A stretch of 6,770 nt of DNA from an uncultured Collinsella sp. GTDB lineage: Bacteria > Actinomycetota > Coriobacteriia > Coriobacteriales > Coriobacteriaceae. Both the position numbers and the translations under genes were made by a program. Each line of letters starts with the position of its first letter. The first letter of the stretch is position 1. Location of the stretch: contig URKT01000098.1 in the NCBI GenBank assembly GCA_900548495.1, positions 1 through 6,770 of the forward strand, given 5' to 3'. Below, one piece after another: positions 1 through 6,025 of this stretch. The notes beneath the pieces are model-generated. The model was not told where the DNA came from, ran no database searches, and saw only the letters and a program-made list of their open reading frames with translations.

Positions 1-48
1 CGAGATCTGCGCATGTCTCGTGGGCTCGGAGATGTGTATAAGAGACAG
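1..48 (+). other. Illumina Nextera adapter contamination (P7 end, i7 index, read-2 adapter)
   Basis: Positions 15-48 match the full 34-nt Nextera read-2 transposase adapter. It begins GTCTCGTGGGCTCGG and ends with the 19-nt Tn5 mosaic end AGATGTGTATAAGAGACAG at 30-48. The six bases before the index (1-6, CGAGAT) are the end of the P7 flow-cell oligo, so 7-14 (CTGCGCAT) sit exactly where the 8-nt i7 barcode belongs. From memory this is the adapter-side sequence of Nextera XT v2 index N722. This is library sequence, not genome. Genomic sequence starts at 49. Confidence 0.98.
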
Positions 49-1150
49 CCTGTGTATCGTGTGCATCCATGCACGACTCCACGATGCGGTCGATATCGGT
101 AAAGGTACAGGCATCGTGCAGGAAGGCATCGACGGCAACTTCGTTTGCGGCATTCAGCACGCATGGCATGGTGCCGCCCATCTTGCCGGCACGCTCGGCA
201 AGCGCGAGGCAGCGGAACGTGTCCATATCGGCAGCGTCGAAGGTAAGCTGTCCCAGCTCACGAAAATCAAGACGAGGCGCCGGAGTATCCCAACGCTCAG
301 GATACGAGAAGGCAAACTGAATGGGAATGCGCATATCGGAGGCACCGAGGTGTGCCATCACGGAGCCGTCGGCAAACTCGACCATCGAATGAATCTTTGA
401 CTGGCGCTGAACGACCACGTTGATAAAGTCGAGGTCGCAACCGAACAGATGCATCGCCTCGATACGCTCCAAGCCCTTGTTCATAAGGGTAGCGGAATCG
501 ATGGTGATCTTAGCGCCCATGGCCCACGTGGGATGTGCCAGCGCATCGGCGCGTGTCACGCGATTGAGCTCGTCGCGCGTACGGCCAAAGAACGGACCAC
601 CCGAGCAAGTGAGCCAAATGCAGTGAGCCTCGCGCGGATTCTCCCCCAGATAGCACTGGTAGATGGCGGAGTGCTCGGAATCAACCGGGATAAGCTGACC
701 CGGCTGTGCCAACGGCATCAGCAGGTCGCCACCGACAACGAGGGACTCCTTGTTAGCAAGTGCAAGACGCTTGTTCGAGGTCAGGGCAGCATGGCTCGCT
801 TCGAGACCGGCAGCGCCCACAATAGCAACAAGCACACAGTCGACGTCATCGCGACGCGCGAGCTCACAAACCGCCTGCGCACCAACACCGAGCTCGGTGC
901 CCTCGGGCAGCTCCTGCAGTACAGCGTCCGCACCGTGGGTGGTGTCGGCCACGGCAACGGCCGGAACCGAAAACTCACGGGCAAACGCAACGAGCTCGGC
1001 GGTACTGGAGTTAACGGAAAGCGCCGTCACCTGCAGACGGTCGGCATGCTGACGGCAAACATCGAGCGCCTGGGTGCCAATAGAGCCCGTACAGCCCAAA
1101 ATTGCAACCCGCAGACGCCCATCGGGGCCGCACGTCGTCTGAAACGCCAT
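49..1150 (-). CDS. dxr: 1-deoxy-D-xylulose 5-phosphate reductoisomerase, C-terminus cut by contig end
   Basis: Cytoplasmic NADPH- and metal-dependent enzyme that converts 1-deoxy-D-xylulose 5-phosphate to 2-C-methyl-D-erythritol 4-phosphate, the first committed step of the MEP isoprenoid pathway. The frame stays open from ATG 1150-1148 to the adapter, giving 367 codons. Visible are the nucleotide-binding glycine loop GCTGSIG (19-25), NKESLV (from N133), the metal ligands in PVDSEH (D157, E159) with the third in MNKGLE (E228), the HPTW motif (H206), IHSMVEF (H254) and the C-terminal LNAANEVAVDAFL helix. E. coli Dxr has about 398 residues, so roughly 15-35 are probably missing. A GGAGG at 1164-1160 lies 9 nt before the ATG. 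The start shares one base with the cdsA stop (TAATG), which suggests translational coupling as last visible gene of the pyrH operon. The frame reads on into the adapter without a stop, so residues past 49 are artificial. An unusual QRQS replaces the usual HPQS at 248-251. Confidence 0.96.
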
Positions 1151-2025
1151 TACAGCACGCCTCCGATCATCAAAAGCAGCTGCGCGGTAATGCAGCCAAA
1201 GATAAGCGAGTCGCTACGGTCGAGCATGCCGCCATGGCCCGGGATAAGGTTGCCGGAATCCTTGACGCCCACGCCACGCTTGATGCGTGACTCGATGAGG
1301 TCGCCGATAACACCCAGGATGGACACAACCACGCCGCACAGCAGTGCGTAGGGCAAGCTCAGCTTATAGAAATGCGTCGCCCATAAAATGAGCCAGATGA
1401 GAACCGAGCCCAAGATGCCGCCAACAAAGCCCTCCCAGCTCTTTTTGGGAGAGATCTTGGGGACCATCTTGTGCTTGCCGATACGGCTGCCCACGATGTA
1501 GGCAAACGAATCGGAGACCCAGAGAGACGCGCAAACACCCACCGAAAGCAGGGCACCGGCAAAACCGGGCACGGCATCGCGCAGCAGCACGATGGCCGAC
1601 AGCATAAAACCGGTGTAGATGGGACCCATGAGTGTCACAGCCACATCGGATATGCGGGTACGCGACGAACAGACATACCAAATGCCCACCGCAAGCATCA
1701 ATGCAAAAAGCAGCGCATTCAACAGCAGCGAGTCGCCCAGCGCCGAGAGCGGAAAGAGCACGGCGGCAGCGATACCCAGGCGCTCGTTGGCCACCTTGCC
1801 ATCGAGCTTCGTCATGCGGAAAAACTCAAAGCAGCACAGGCCGCTCATGACGGAGACGAAGATGGCAGTGGGAACGATACCCAAAACCAGGCAGAGAATA
1901 AATACGACAGCGTAGACGATACCTGCGGCGGCGCGGGTAATAAAGCCGGCCAACCACGAAGTCGCAGCCGCGCCGCTCTTGGCGGCAGGCGCCTTGGGAA
2001 CAGACGCCTTGGCACGATCGGACAC
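1150..2025 (-). CDS. cdsA: Phosphatidate cytidylyltransferase (CDP-diacylglycerol synthase)
   Basis: Integral membrane enzyme that makes CDP-diacylglycerol from phosphatidic acid and CTP, the branch point to all phospholipids. The protein has 291 residues, close to the family's usual 265-300. A polar Ala/Lys-rich N-terminus of about 25 residues precedes about eight or nine hydrophobic segments (roughly 32-50, 52-66, 84-118, 130-148, 153-178, 198-216, 222-240, 273-290). The diagnostic parts are SDSFAYIVGSRIGK (171-184), ISPKKSWEG (191-199) and the family signature from S246 to D272, with K249, R250, K255, D256, HGG at 264-266, and D269, R270. S271 sits where the signature normally has a hydrophobic residue or Thr. 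The start is GTG at 2025-2023, chosen because AGGAGG (2038-2033) lies 7 nt upstream inside the end of uppS. The gap to uppS is 2 bp and the stop overlaps dxr by one base, so it belongs to the same operon. Confidence 0.95.
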   Translation of the reverse strand: MSDRAKASVPKAPAAKSGAAATSWLAGFITRAAAGIVYAVVFILCLVLGIVPTAIFVSVMSGLCCFEFFRMTKLDGKVANERLGIAAAVLFPLSALGDSLLLNALLFALMLAVGIWYVCSSRTRISDVAVTLMGPIYTGFMLSAIVLLRDAVPGFAGALLSVGVCASLWVSDSFAYIVGSRIGKHKMVPKISPKKSWEGFVGGILGSVLIWLILWATHFYKLSLPYALLCGVVVSILGVIGDLIESRIKRGVGVKDSGNLIPGHGGMLDRSDSLIFGCITAQLLLMIGGVL

Positions 2026-2027
2026 GA

Positions 2028-2822
2028 TTAAGCCTCCTCGGTCTTGCTCAGTCCACCAAACCTACGGTCGCGGCCCTGGTAGGCCAAAATGGCGTCGACG
2101 AGGCCCCAGCGATCAAAGTCGGGCCAATAGGTATCGGTGACATAAAACTCGGAATAGGCAACCTGCCACAGCAGATAGTTCGAAAGGCGAAGCTCGCCGG
2201 AAGTGCGAATCACAAGCTCCGGATCGGGCAGCCCAGCGGTGTAGAGATGCGAGGCAACCATATCATCGTCGATGGCGGCAGGGTCGACCTTGCCGGCAGC
2301 GGCGTCGAGCGCAATCTGACGGACGGCACGGGTGATCTCGGCACGAGCGCCGTAGTTGACGGCAAGCGCCAACGTCATGCCAGTGTGGTCGGCACACTCG
2401 GCAAGACCGCGCTCAAAGACATCGCGGGTCTTCTTGGGCAGTGCGGAAATATCGCCCAAAAAGACAACGCGAACGTTTTCACGCTTAAGCAGCGGCAGCT
2501 CATCGATAAACGTCTTGGCAAACAAATGCATCAAAACGTTAACCTCGTGCTGCGGACGATTCCAGTTTTCGGTGGAAAACGCATAGGCCGATAGCACGTC
2601 GACGCCCAAGCGCACGCATGCGGTAATAATCTCGCGCAGGGAGACGATACCGGCCTTGTGGCCCTCGGTGCGGGCAAGACCGCGAGCCGTGGCCCAACGA
2701 CCGTTACCGTCCATGATGCACGAAATATGATGTGGGATCTTATTGAGGTCAAGGTCGGAAAAACCGACGCCCGCAGGGGCGTCGGCAAAGTACTCGACCA
2801 GTTTGTTCTCGTCGTATTGCAC
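2028..2822 (-). CDS. uppS: Isoprenyl transferase, undecaprenyl diphosphate synthase type
   Basis: Cis-prenyltransferase that extends farnesyl diphosphate with isopentenyl diphosphate to the long carrier used for peptidoglycan and other wall polymers. The 264 residues match the family (about 250), with an N-terminal extension of about 12 relative to E. coli. Motifs: MDGNGRWA (37-44) with catalytic D38, H55, FSTENW (82-87), RTSGELRLSN (206-215) with the diphosphate-binding R206 and R212, and E225 in SEFY. These correspond to E. coli D26, H43, R194, R200 and E213. The start is GTG at 2822-2820, one base past the frr stop, with a modest GGAG (2833-2830) 7 nt upstream; no better start precedes the catalytic motif. 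The product length (C55 or shorter, or a Z,E chain) cannot be told from sequence. A terminator-like hairpin lies in codons 13-22 and is listed separately. Dxr, encoded at the end of the same operon, supplies its precursors. Confidence 0.95.
   Translation of the reverse strand: MQYDENKLVEYFADAPAGVGFSDLDLNKIPHHISCIMDGNGRWATARGLARTEGHKAGIVSLREIITACVRLGVDVLSAYAFSTENWNRPQHEVNVLMHLFAKTFIDELPLLKRENVRVVFLGDISALPKKTRDVFERGLAECADHTGMTLALAVNYGARAEITRAVRQIALDAAAGKVDPAAIDDDMVASHLYTAGLPDPELVIRTSGELRLSNYLLWQVAYSEFYVTDTYWPDFDRWGLVDAILAYQGRDRRFGGLSKTEEA
2757..2785 (-). promoter_or_regulatory. Terminator-like hairpin with competing segment inside uppS
   Basis: On the coding (minus) strand CCGACGCCC (2785-2777) and GGGCGTCGG (2772-2764) form a perfect 9-bp GC-rich stem with a CTGC loop, followed at once by five T (2763-2759). 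That is the form of an intrinsic terminator in the direction of transcription. The next bases, CCGAC (2758-2754), can pair with GTCGG (2768-2764) in the right arm instead, forming an alternative 5-bp hairpin with the T-run as its loop. The element covers codons 13-22 of an intact uppS frame. The structure is seen directly; attenuation or polarity control is inference. It could also be a by-product of Ala/Gly/Val codons. Confidence 0.4.
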
Positions 2823-2823
2823 C

Positions 2824-3360
2824 TTAGATCTCCATGACCTCGGCTTCTTTTTCCTTCAGAAGCTCCTCGACCTTGGCAACATACTCATCGGTATGCTTCT
2901 GGACCTTGGCCTGCTCGCGACGAACATCGTCCTCGGTGAGCTCTTCGTCGCGCTCGAGCTTGTTGTTAAAGTCACGACGGATGTTGCGAATGGAAACCTT
3001 GGCCTGCTCGGCATACTCGCGGCACTCCTTGACGAGCTCGCGACGACGCTCCTCGGTGGGAGCCGGGAACGGCAGGCGCACGACGGTACCGTCAGAGTTG
3101 GGAGTAATGCCCAGATCGGAAGCGCTGATAGCCTTCACGATGGCGTTGACGAGCGCCTTGTCCCAGGGCTCGATGAGCAGCATGTGAGCCTCGGGGGTCT
3201 TAACGGCGGCAACCTGGGTAACCGGCGTGGGAACACCGTAGTAATCGACCGAAATGTCGGACAGAACGTTAGCGTTGGCGCGGCCCGTGCGAACCTTGGA
3301 GAAGTTGTGCTTGAGGGATTCGAGCGACTTGTCCATGTGGGCGGTGATGTTCTCTGCCAT
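2824..3360 (-). CDS. frr: Ribosome recycling factor
   Basis: Cytoplasmic factor that, with EF-G, splits the post-termination ribosome so that subunits and mRNA can be reused. The protein has 178 residues, slightly shorter than E. coli RRF (185), and covers the whole family. Domain I helices are at the two ends: MDKSLESLKHNFSKVRTGRA near 9-28, and the long charged coiled helices after about residue 105 (EERRRELVKECREYAEQAKV, then SIRNIRRDFNNKL). Domain II lies between, with the conserved VDYYGVPTPV, ASDLGITPNSDG and VRLPFP stretches. The start is ATG at 3360-3358, with AGGAGG (3373-3368) 7 nt upstream in the last codons of pyrH. Two bases separate it from the pyrH stop, and its own TAA is one base from the uppS GTG. 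The pyrH-frr pair is a widespread bacterial arrangement, which supports the call. Confidence 0.97.
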   Translation of the reverse strand: MAENITAHMDKSLESLKHNFSKVRTGRANANVLSDISVDYYGVPTPVTQVAAVKTPEAHMLLIEPWDKALVNAIVKAISASDLGITPNSDGTVVRLPFPAPTEERRRELVKECREYAEQAKVSIRNIRRDFNNKLERDEELTEDDVRREQAKVQKHTDEYVAKVEELLKEKEAEVMEI

Positions 3361-3362
3361 GC

Positions 3363-4085
3363 TTAATCCTCCTGATAGACGAGCGTGCCGACGGGCTCAC
3401 CCGAAAGCGCGCGCTTGACGGTGTCCTCACCATCGATGTTGAGGACCAAAATCGGCATACGGTTATCCTGGCACAGTGCCGTAGCCGTGGAATCCATAAC
3501 CTGCAGACCGCGGACGAGAACCTCGTGATAGGTAATCTTGTCAAAGCGGACGGCATCGGCGCACTTGACAGGATCCTTGTCGTAGATGCCGTCAACCTTG
3601 GTGGCCTTAATTAGAATCTCGGCACCGATCTCGCAGGCACGAAGAGCCGCGGCGGTGTCGGTCGTAAAGTACGGATTGCCCGAACCGGCGGCAAAAATAA
3701 CGACGTTGCCCTTGGAAAGGTGATTGATGGCGCGACGGCGAATATAGGGCTCGCAGATCTCATTCATCTGGATAGCACTCATCACGCGGCAGGGAACATC
3801 GTTGTGCTCGAAGGCATCCTGCAGGGCGAGCGCATTCATAACGGTTGCAAGCATGCCCATGTAGTCGGCCTGGGCGCGCTCCATGCCACCGGCAGCGCCG
3901 GCCATGCCGCGGAAAATGTTGCCTCCGCCGACAACGACGCCGACCTCGTGACCAACGGCGAGCAGCTCCTTGACCTGCTTGGCAAGATGGTCGGTAATCT
4001 TGGGGTCGATGCCATATTGGCCGTCGCCCATCAGTGCTTCGCCGGAAAGCTTAAGAAGCACGCGTTTATATCGGATGTCGGACAA
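3363..4085 (-). CDS. pyrH: UMP kinase (uridylate kinase)
   Basis: Cytoplasmic enzyme of the amino-acid-kinase fold that phosphorylates UMP to UDP with ATP, required for all pyrimidine nucleotides and UDP-sugars. In bacteria it is typically a hexamer, activated by GTP and inhibited by UTP. The 240 residues are the usual length. Motifs: LKLSGEA (11-17), VVGGGNIFRG (51-60), ADYMGMLATVMNA around 73-85, FAAGSGNPYFTTDTAA (131-146), and the nucleotide-binding KATKVDGIYDKDP (160-172). The start is an unusual TTG at 4085-4083. It is favoured because AGGAGG (4097-4092) lies 6 nt upstream and the protein then begins MSDIRYKRVLLKLSGEA, as in homologues; no ATG or GTG lies between it and KLSGEA. It is the first gene after the tsf terminator, so it should head a pyrH-frr-uppS-cdsA-dxr transcript. 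Confidence 0.97.
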   Translation of the reverse strand: MSDIRYKRVLLKLSGEALMGDGQYGIDPKITDHLAKQVKELLAVGHEVGVVVGGGNIFRGMAGAAGGMERAQADYMGMLATVMNALALQDAFEHNDVPCRVMSAIQMNEICEPYIRRRAINHLSKGNVVIFAAGSGNPYFTTDTAAALRACEIGAEILIKATKVDGIYDKDPVKCADAVRFDKITYHEVLVRGLQVMDSTATALCQDNRMPILVLNIDGEDTVKRALSGEPVGTLVYQED

Positions 4086-4091
4086 AGCGAT

Positions 4092-4097
4092 CCTCCT
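4092..4097 (-). promoter_or_regulatory. Strong Shine-Dalgarno deciding the TTG start of pyrH
   Basis: AGGAGG on the minus strand, 6 nt before the TTG codon at 4085-4083. It is a near-perfect anti-16S match and the only good ribosome site in front of the conserved N-terminus, so it fixes this rare start codon. A strong site may compensate for the weak initiator. Confidence 0.85.
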
Positions 4098-4114
4098 TTA
4101 ATTAGACTCTCAAT

Positions 4115-4143
4115 ATGATATCAAAGGCTCTGATAAGAGCCAT
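4115..4143 (-). promoter_or_regulatory. Candidate pyrH operon promoter (extended -10) with overlapping inverted repeat
   Basis: On the minus strand TATCAT (4120-4115) is preceded by TGA (4123-4121), which gives an extended -10 of the TGn-TATCAT form. The hexamer is the same as in the proposed rpsB promoter. The -35 at 17 nt spacing (ATGGCT, 4143-4138) is poor, which extended -10 promoters can tolerate. The predicted start near 4108 would leave a leader of about 23 nt with the AGGAGG site in it. Something must restart transcription after the tsf terminator unless read-through suffices. Inferred from sequence only. Confidence 0.4.
4126..4141. repeat. Perfect 6-bp inverted repeat between tsf terminator and pyrH
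   Basis: GGCTCT (4126-4131), a 4-nt spacer GATA, then AGAGCC (4136-4141). It lies just downstream of the tsf terminator and covers the spacer and the end of the -35 position of the candidate pyrH promoter. On the minus strand it is followed by TTTGATAT. It may be an operator for a dimeric regulator, a weak second terminator, or chance. The sequence does not decide. Confidence 0.45.
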
Positions 4144-4144
4144 G

Positions 4145-4179
4145 AAAAAGCAGGCTGTGAGTAAAACCCACAGCCTGCT
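4145..4179 (-). terminator. Intrinsic terminator of rpsB-tsf
   Basis: On the minus strand AGCAGGCTGTG (4179-4169) pairs perfectly with CACAGCCTGCT (4159-4149). Two more pairs inside (one G-T) make a 13-bp stem with a TTTTA loop. It is followed by a T-run (4149-4145) and starts about 24 nt after the tsf stop. The other strand has no T-run after the stem, so it acts on the minus-strand transcript. This is the clearest terminator in the window, and it separates rpsB-tsf from pyrH and the genes after it. Confidence 0.93.
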
Positions 4180-4202
4180 CATTACCAGCTACAAGAGCTT
4201 AT

Positions 4203-5072
4203 TTACTCGCCACGGACCAGGCGGTCGAAGGCAACGACGGTAATGGTATCGCCGAGCTCCTTGGAGACCTGCTCGGCATACTTCTTGATGGTGAGGGAGC
4301 TGTCCTTGATGAACTCCTGCTCGGTGAGCACGGACTGCTTGTAGAACTTCTCCAGACGGCCAACAGCCATCTTCTCCTGGATAGCCTCGGGCTTGCCGGA
4401 CTCGGCAGCCTGAGCCATGTAGATCTCCTTCTCGTGATCGACGGTCTCGGCCGGAACCTGATCGCGGGTAGCGCAAATCGGGGCGACGGCGGCAACCTGA
4501 AGGGCAACGTCGTGAGCAAAGGTCTTGAAGGACTCTGCCTGAGCGGTCTCGGCCTTCTCGAAAGCGAACTCGACGAGGACGCCGATCTTACCACCCATGT
4601 GGATGTAAGAAGCGAGAGCACCGTTCTCGGCCTTGCGGGCGGAGAAACGAGCGATCTTCATGTTCTCGCCCATGATGTGAATCATCTCGGTGAGCTCGGA
4701 GGAAACGGTCTCCTCGCCCATCGGCTTCTCGAGCAGAGCATCGACATCGGCCGGCTCGGTGGTGGCGACAACCTCAGCGACCTTAGAAGCAAAGCCGGTG
4801 AACTTGGCGTTGGAGCCGACGAAGTCGGTCTCGCAGGAGAGCTCGAGCAGAGCGCCGGACTTGCCATCCTCGGAGACGAACGCGGCGACAGCGCCCTCGT
4901 TGGTCTCACGGCCAGCCTTCTTGGCAGCCTTGGCAAGGCCGTTCTTACGCAGAACGTCGACAGCGGCGTCCATGTCGCCGTCAGCCTCGACGAGAGCCTT
5001 CTTGCACTCCATCATCGGGGAGTCGGTCATCTCGCGGAGCTGCTTGACCATAGCGGCAGTAATCTGGGCCAT
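4203..5072 (-). CDS. tsf: Translation elongation factor Ts
   Basis: Cytoplasmic nucleotide-exchange factor that releases GDP from EF-Tu so it can bind GTP and aminoacyl-tRNA again. The protein has 289 residues, near the E. coli length of 283. Visible are the N-terminal UBA-like helix region with the TDSPMMECKKAL motif (16-27), the EF-Tu-contacting TDFV (82-85; D83 and F84 match E. coli D80 and F81), MGENMKIARF (134-143), SYIHMGGKIGVLVEF (155-169) and a full C-terminal core ending VVAFDRLVRGE. The start is ATG at 5072-5070. A longer frame from a TTG at 5087 is possible, but its added five codons contain the ribosome site (AAAGGA, 5084-5079), and family proteins start at MAQITAAMVKQLR. It lies 45 bp after rpsB with no terminator between, so the two are co-transcribed. 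A strong terminator follows. Confidence 0.97.
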   Translation of the reverse strand: MAQITAAMVKQLREMTDSPMMECKKALVEADGDMDAAVDVLRKNGLAKAAKKAGRETNEGAVAAFVSEDGKSGALLELSCETDFVGSNAKFTGFASKVAEVVATTEPADVDALLEKPMGEETVSSELTEMIHIMGENMKIARFSARKAENGALASYIHMGGKIGVLVEFAFEKAETAQAESFKTFAHDVALQVAAVAPICATRDQVPAETVDHEKEIYMAQAAESGKPEAIQEKMAVGRLEKFYKQSVLTEQEFIKDSSLTIKKYAEQVSKELGDTITVVAFDRLVRGE

Positions 5073-5078
5073 TGTGGT

Positions 5079-5084
5079 TCCTTT
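5079..5084 (-). promoter_or_regulatory. Ribosome binding site deciding the tsf start
   Basis: AAAGGA on the minus strand, 6 nt before the ATG at 5072-5070. It overlaps codons of the longer TTG-initiated frame, so the longer form is not the likely protein. Confidence 0.75.
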
Positions 5085-5117
5085 CAAAGAGATGAAAAAG
5101 AATTAACTAAGACTGAT

Positions 5118-5846
5118 TTACTCGGCCTTGGGCTCAGCGGCCATCTCGGCCTCGGAGACCTGCTCCTTGCCGGAGCCAGCGAGGCAGGCGTCGGCCATGA
5201 GCTCGCACATAAGGGTGACAGCGGAGATGGCGTCATCGTTGCAGGGGATGCCGTACTCGACCTCGTCGGGATCGGAGTTGGTGTCGATCAGGGCGACGAC
5301 GGGGATGTTCAGGCGCTGGGCCTCCTTGATGGCGTTCTCCTCGCGCTTGGTGTCGATGACGAAGAGAGCCTGGGGCAGACCCTTCATGTCGCGGGCGCCA
5401 CCGAGGTTGGTCTGGAGCTTAGCGAGCTCCTTGCCGAGCACTGCCTGCTCCTTCTTGGGCAGCACTGCCATGCGACCGTCCTCGACCATGGCCTCGAGCT
5501 CCTCCATGCGGTTGATGCGGGAGCGGATGGTGACGAAGTTGGTCAGCATACCGCCGAGCCAACGCTGGTTGATGTAAGGCATGTTGGCGCGCTCAGCGGC
5601 GTTCTTAACGGCCTCCTGAGCCTGCTTCTTGGTGCCGACGAACAGCACGTTGCCGCCCTTGGCGACGTTCTTGACGAACGTGTAGGCCTGGTCGGCGTCA
5701 AGGATGGTCTGCTTGAGGTCGAGGATGTAGATGCCGTTGCGCTCACCGAAGATGAACGGCTTCATCTTGGGGTTCCAGCGACGGGTCTGGTGACCGAAGT
5801 GGCAGCCGGCCTCGAGCAGGGTGCGGATATTAATCTTGGTAGCCAT
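5118..5846 (-). CDS. rpsB: 30S ribosomal protein S2
   Basis: Small-subunit protein on the solvent side near the head/platform junction; it joins late in assembly and helps dock protein S1 where S1 is present. It has 242 residues, the normal length. The N-terminal signature LLEAGCHFGHQTRRWNPKM (10-28), the FIFGERNGIYILDL stretch (31-44), FVGTKKQAQ (69-77), the RWLGGMLTNF motif (95-104) and a second family signature, PQALFVIDTKREENAIKEA with RLNIP after it (158-182), are all present. The PDEVEYGIPCNDDA loop follows at 193-206, and the tail is acidic and Ala/Glu-rich. The start is ATG at 5846-5844, with AGGAGG (5858-5853) 6 nt upstream. It is first gene of the rpsB-tsf operon, behind its own promoter and a leader of about 135 nt. 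In E. coli S2 represses rpsB-tsf through such a leader; whether that holds here is unknown. Confidence 0.98.
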   Translation of the reverse strand: MATKINIRTLLEAGCHFGHQTRRWNPKMKPFIFGERNGIYILDLKQTILDADQAYTFVKNVAKGGNVLFVGTKKQAQEAVKNAAERANMPYINQRWLGGMLTNFVTIRSRINRMEELEAMVEDGRMAVLPKKEQAVLGKELAKLQTNLGGARDMKGLPQALFVIDTKREENAIKEAQRLNIPVVALIDTNSDPDEVEYGIPCNDDAISAVTLMCELMADACLAGSGKEQVSEAEMAAEPKAE

Positions 5847-5981
5847 GTTAAACCTCCTGTGGTTTGCCTCCGCGCGGGGTCATCCTCCAAAACCAACCCG
5901 AACATGTGCTACCAAAGCCCGGGCACCACGGTATGAAGTAGCCGCGCGTGCGTGATAAAAACCTGTTGCCGTGAAGCAACC
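5847..5981 (-). promoter_or_regulatory. Long 5' leader of rpsB, possible S2 autoregulatory RNA
   Basis: About 135 nt lie between the predicted start of transcription (near 5981) and the rpsB ATG. At the very 5' end GTTGC (5980-5976) and GCAAC (5969-5965) make a 5-bp hairpin, followed after AGG by five T (5961-5957). Further on are partly self-complementary GC-rich stretches (CCCGGGC at 5923-5917, GTGC and GCAC arms around it). The length is more than ribosome binding needs. Regulation by S2 is known for rpsB leaders in other bacteria. I did not recognise a named RNA family here. Confidence 0.4.
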
Positions 5982-5987
5982 CGATGA

Positions 5988-6016
5988 ATGATAGCAGGAT
6001 TGCTTCTTCCTGCCAA
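5988..6016 (-). promoter_or_regulatory. Sigma-70-type promoter of rpsB-tsf
   Basis: On the minus strand TTGGCA (6016-6011), a 17-nt spacer, then TATCAT (5993-5988), with TGC directly before the -10 (extended -10). Each hexamer is close to consensus (TTGACA, TATAAT) and the spacing is ideal. The predicted start is near 5982-5981. It sits in the only sizeable gene-free gap of the window, directly upstream of a highly expressed operon. Confidence 0.8.
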
Positions 6017-6025
6017 CCCGCAATC

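Noticed and set aside
20..400. 126-codon plus-strand frame starting in the left adapter
   Set aside because: Its start (MGSEMCIRDS) is translated Nextera adapter and the rest is antisense to dxr.
886..899. 14-bp perfect palindrome CACCGAGCTCGGTG inside dxr
   Set aside because: A 14-bp palindrome is expected about once by chance in a sequence of this length; it has no T-run and lies mid-gene.
449..1351. 300-codon plus-strand frame opposite dxr and cdsA
   Set aside because: The minus strand codes for clear Dxr and CdsA proteins here; the plus frame has no recognisable motif.
5073..5087. TTG start extending EF-Ts by five residues
   Set aside because: The added codons include the Shine-Dalgarno for the ATG at 5072, and family N-termini match the shorter form.
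5095..5099. T-run on the minus strand between rpsB and tsf as a terminator
   Set aside because: No stem precedes it, so rpsB and tsf are probably one transcript.
4434..5936. 500-codon open frame on the plus strand, antisense to rpsB and tsf
   Set aside because: It lies wholly over two certain genes in the opposite strand, is rich in Leu/Gly/His/Asp/Val in the way mirror frames of GC-rich genes are, and shows no domain or ribosome site. It is a shadow.
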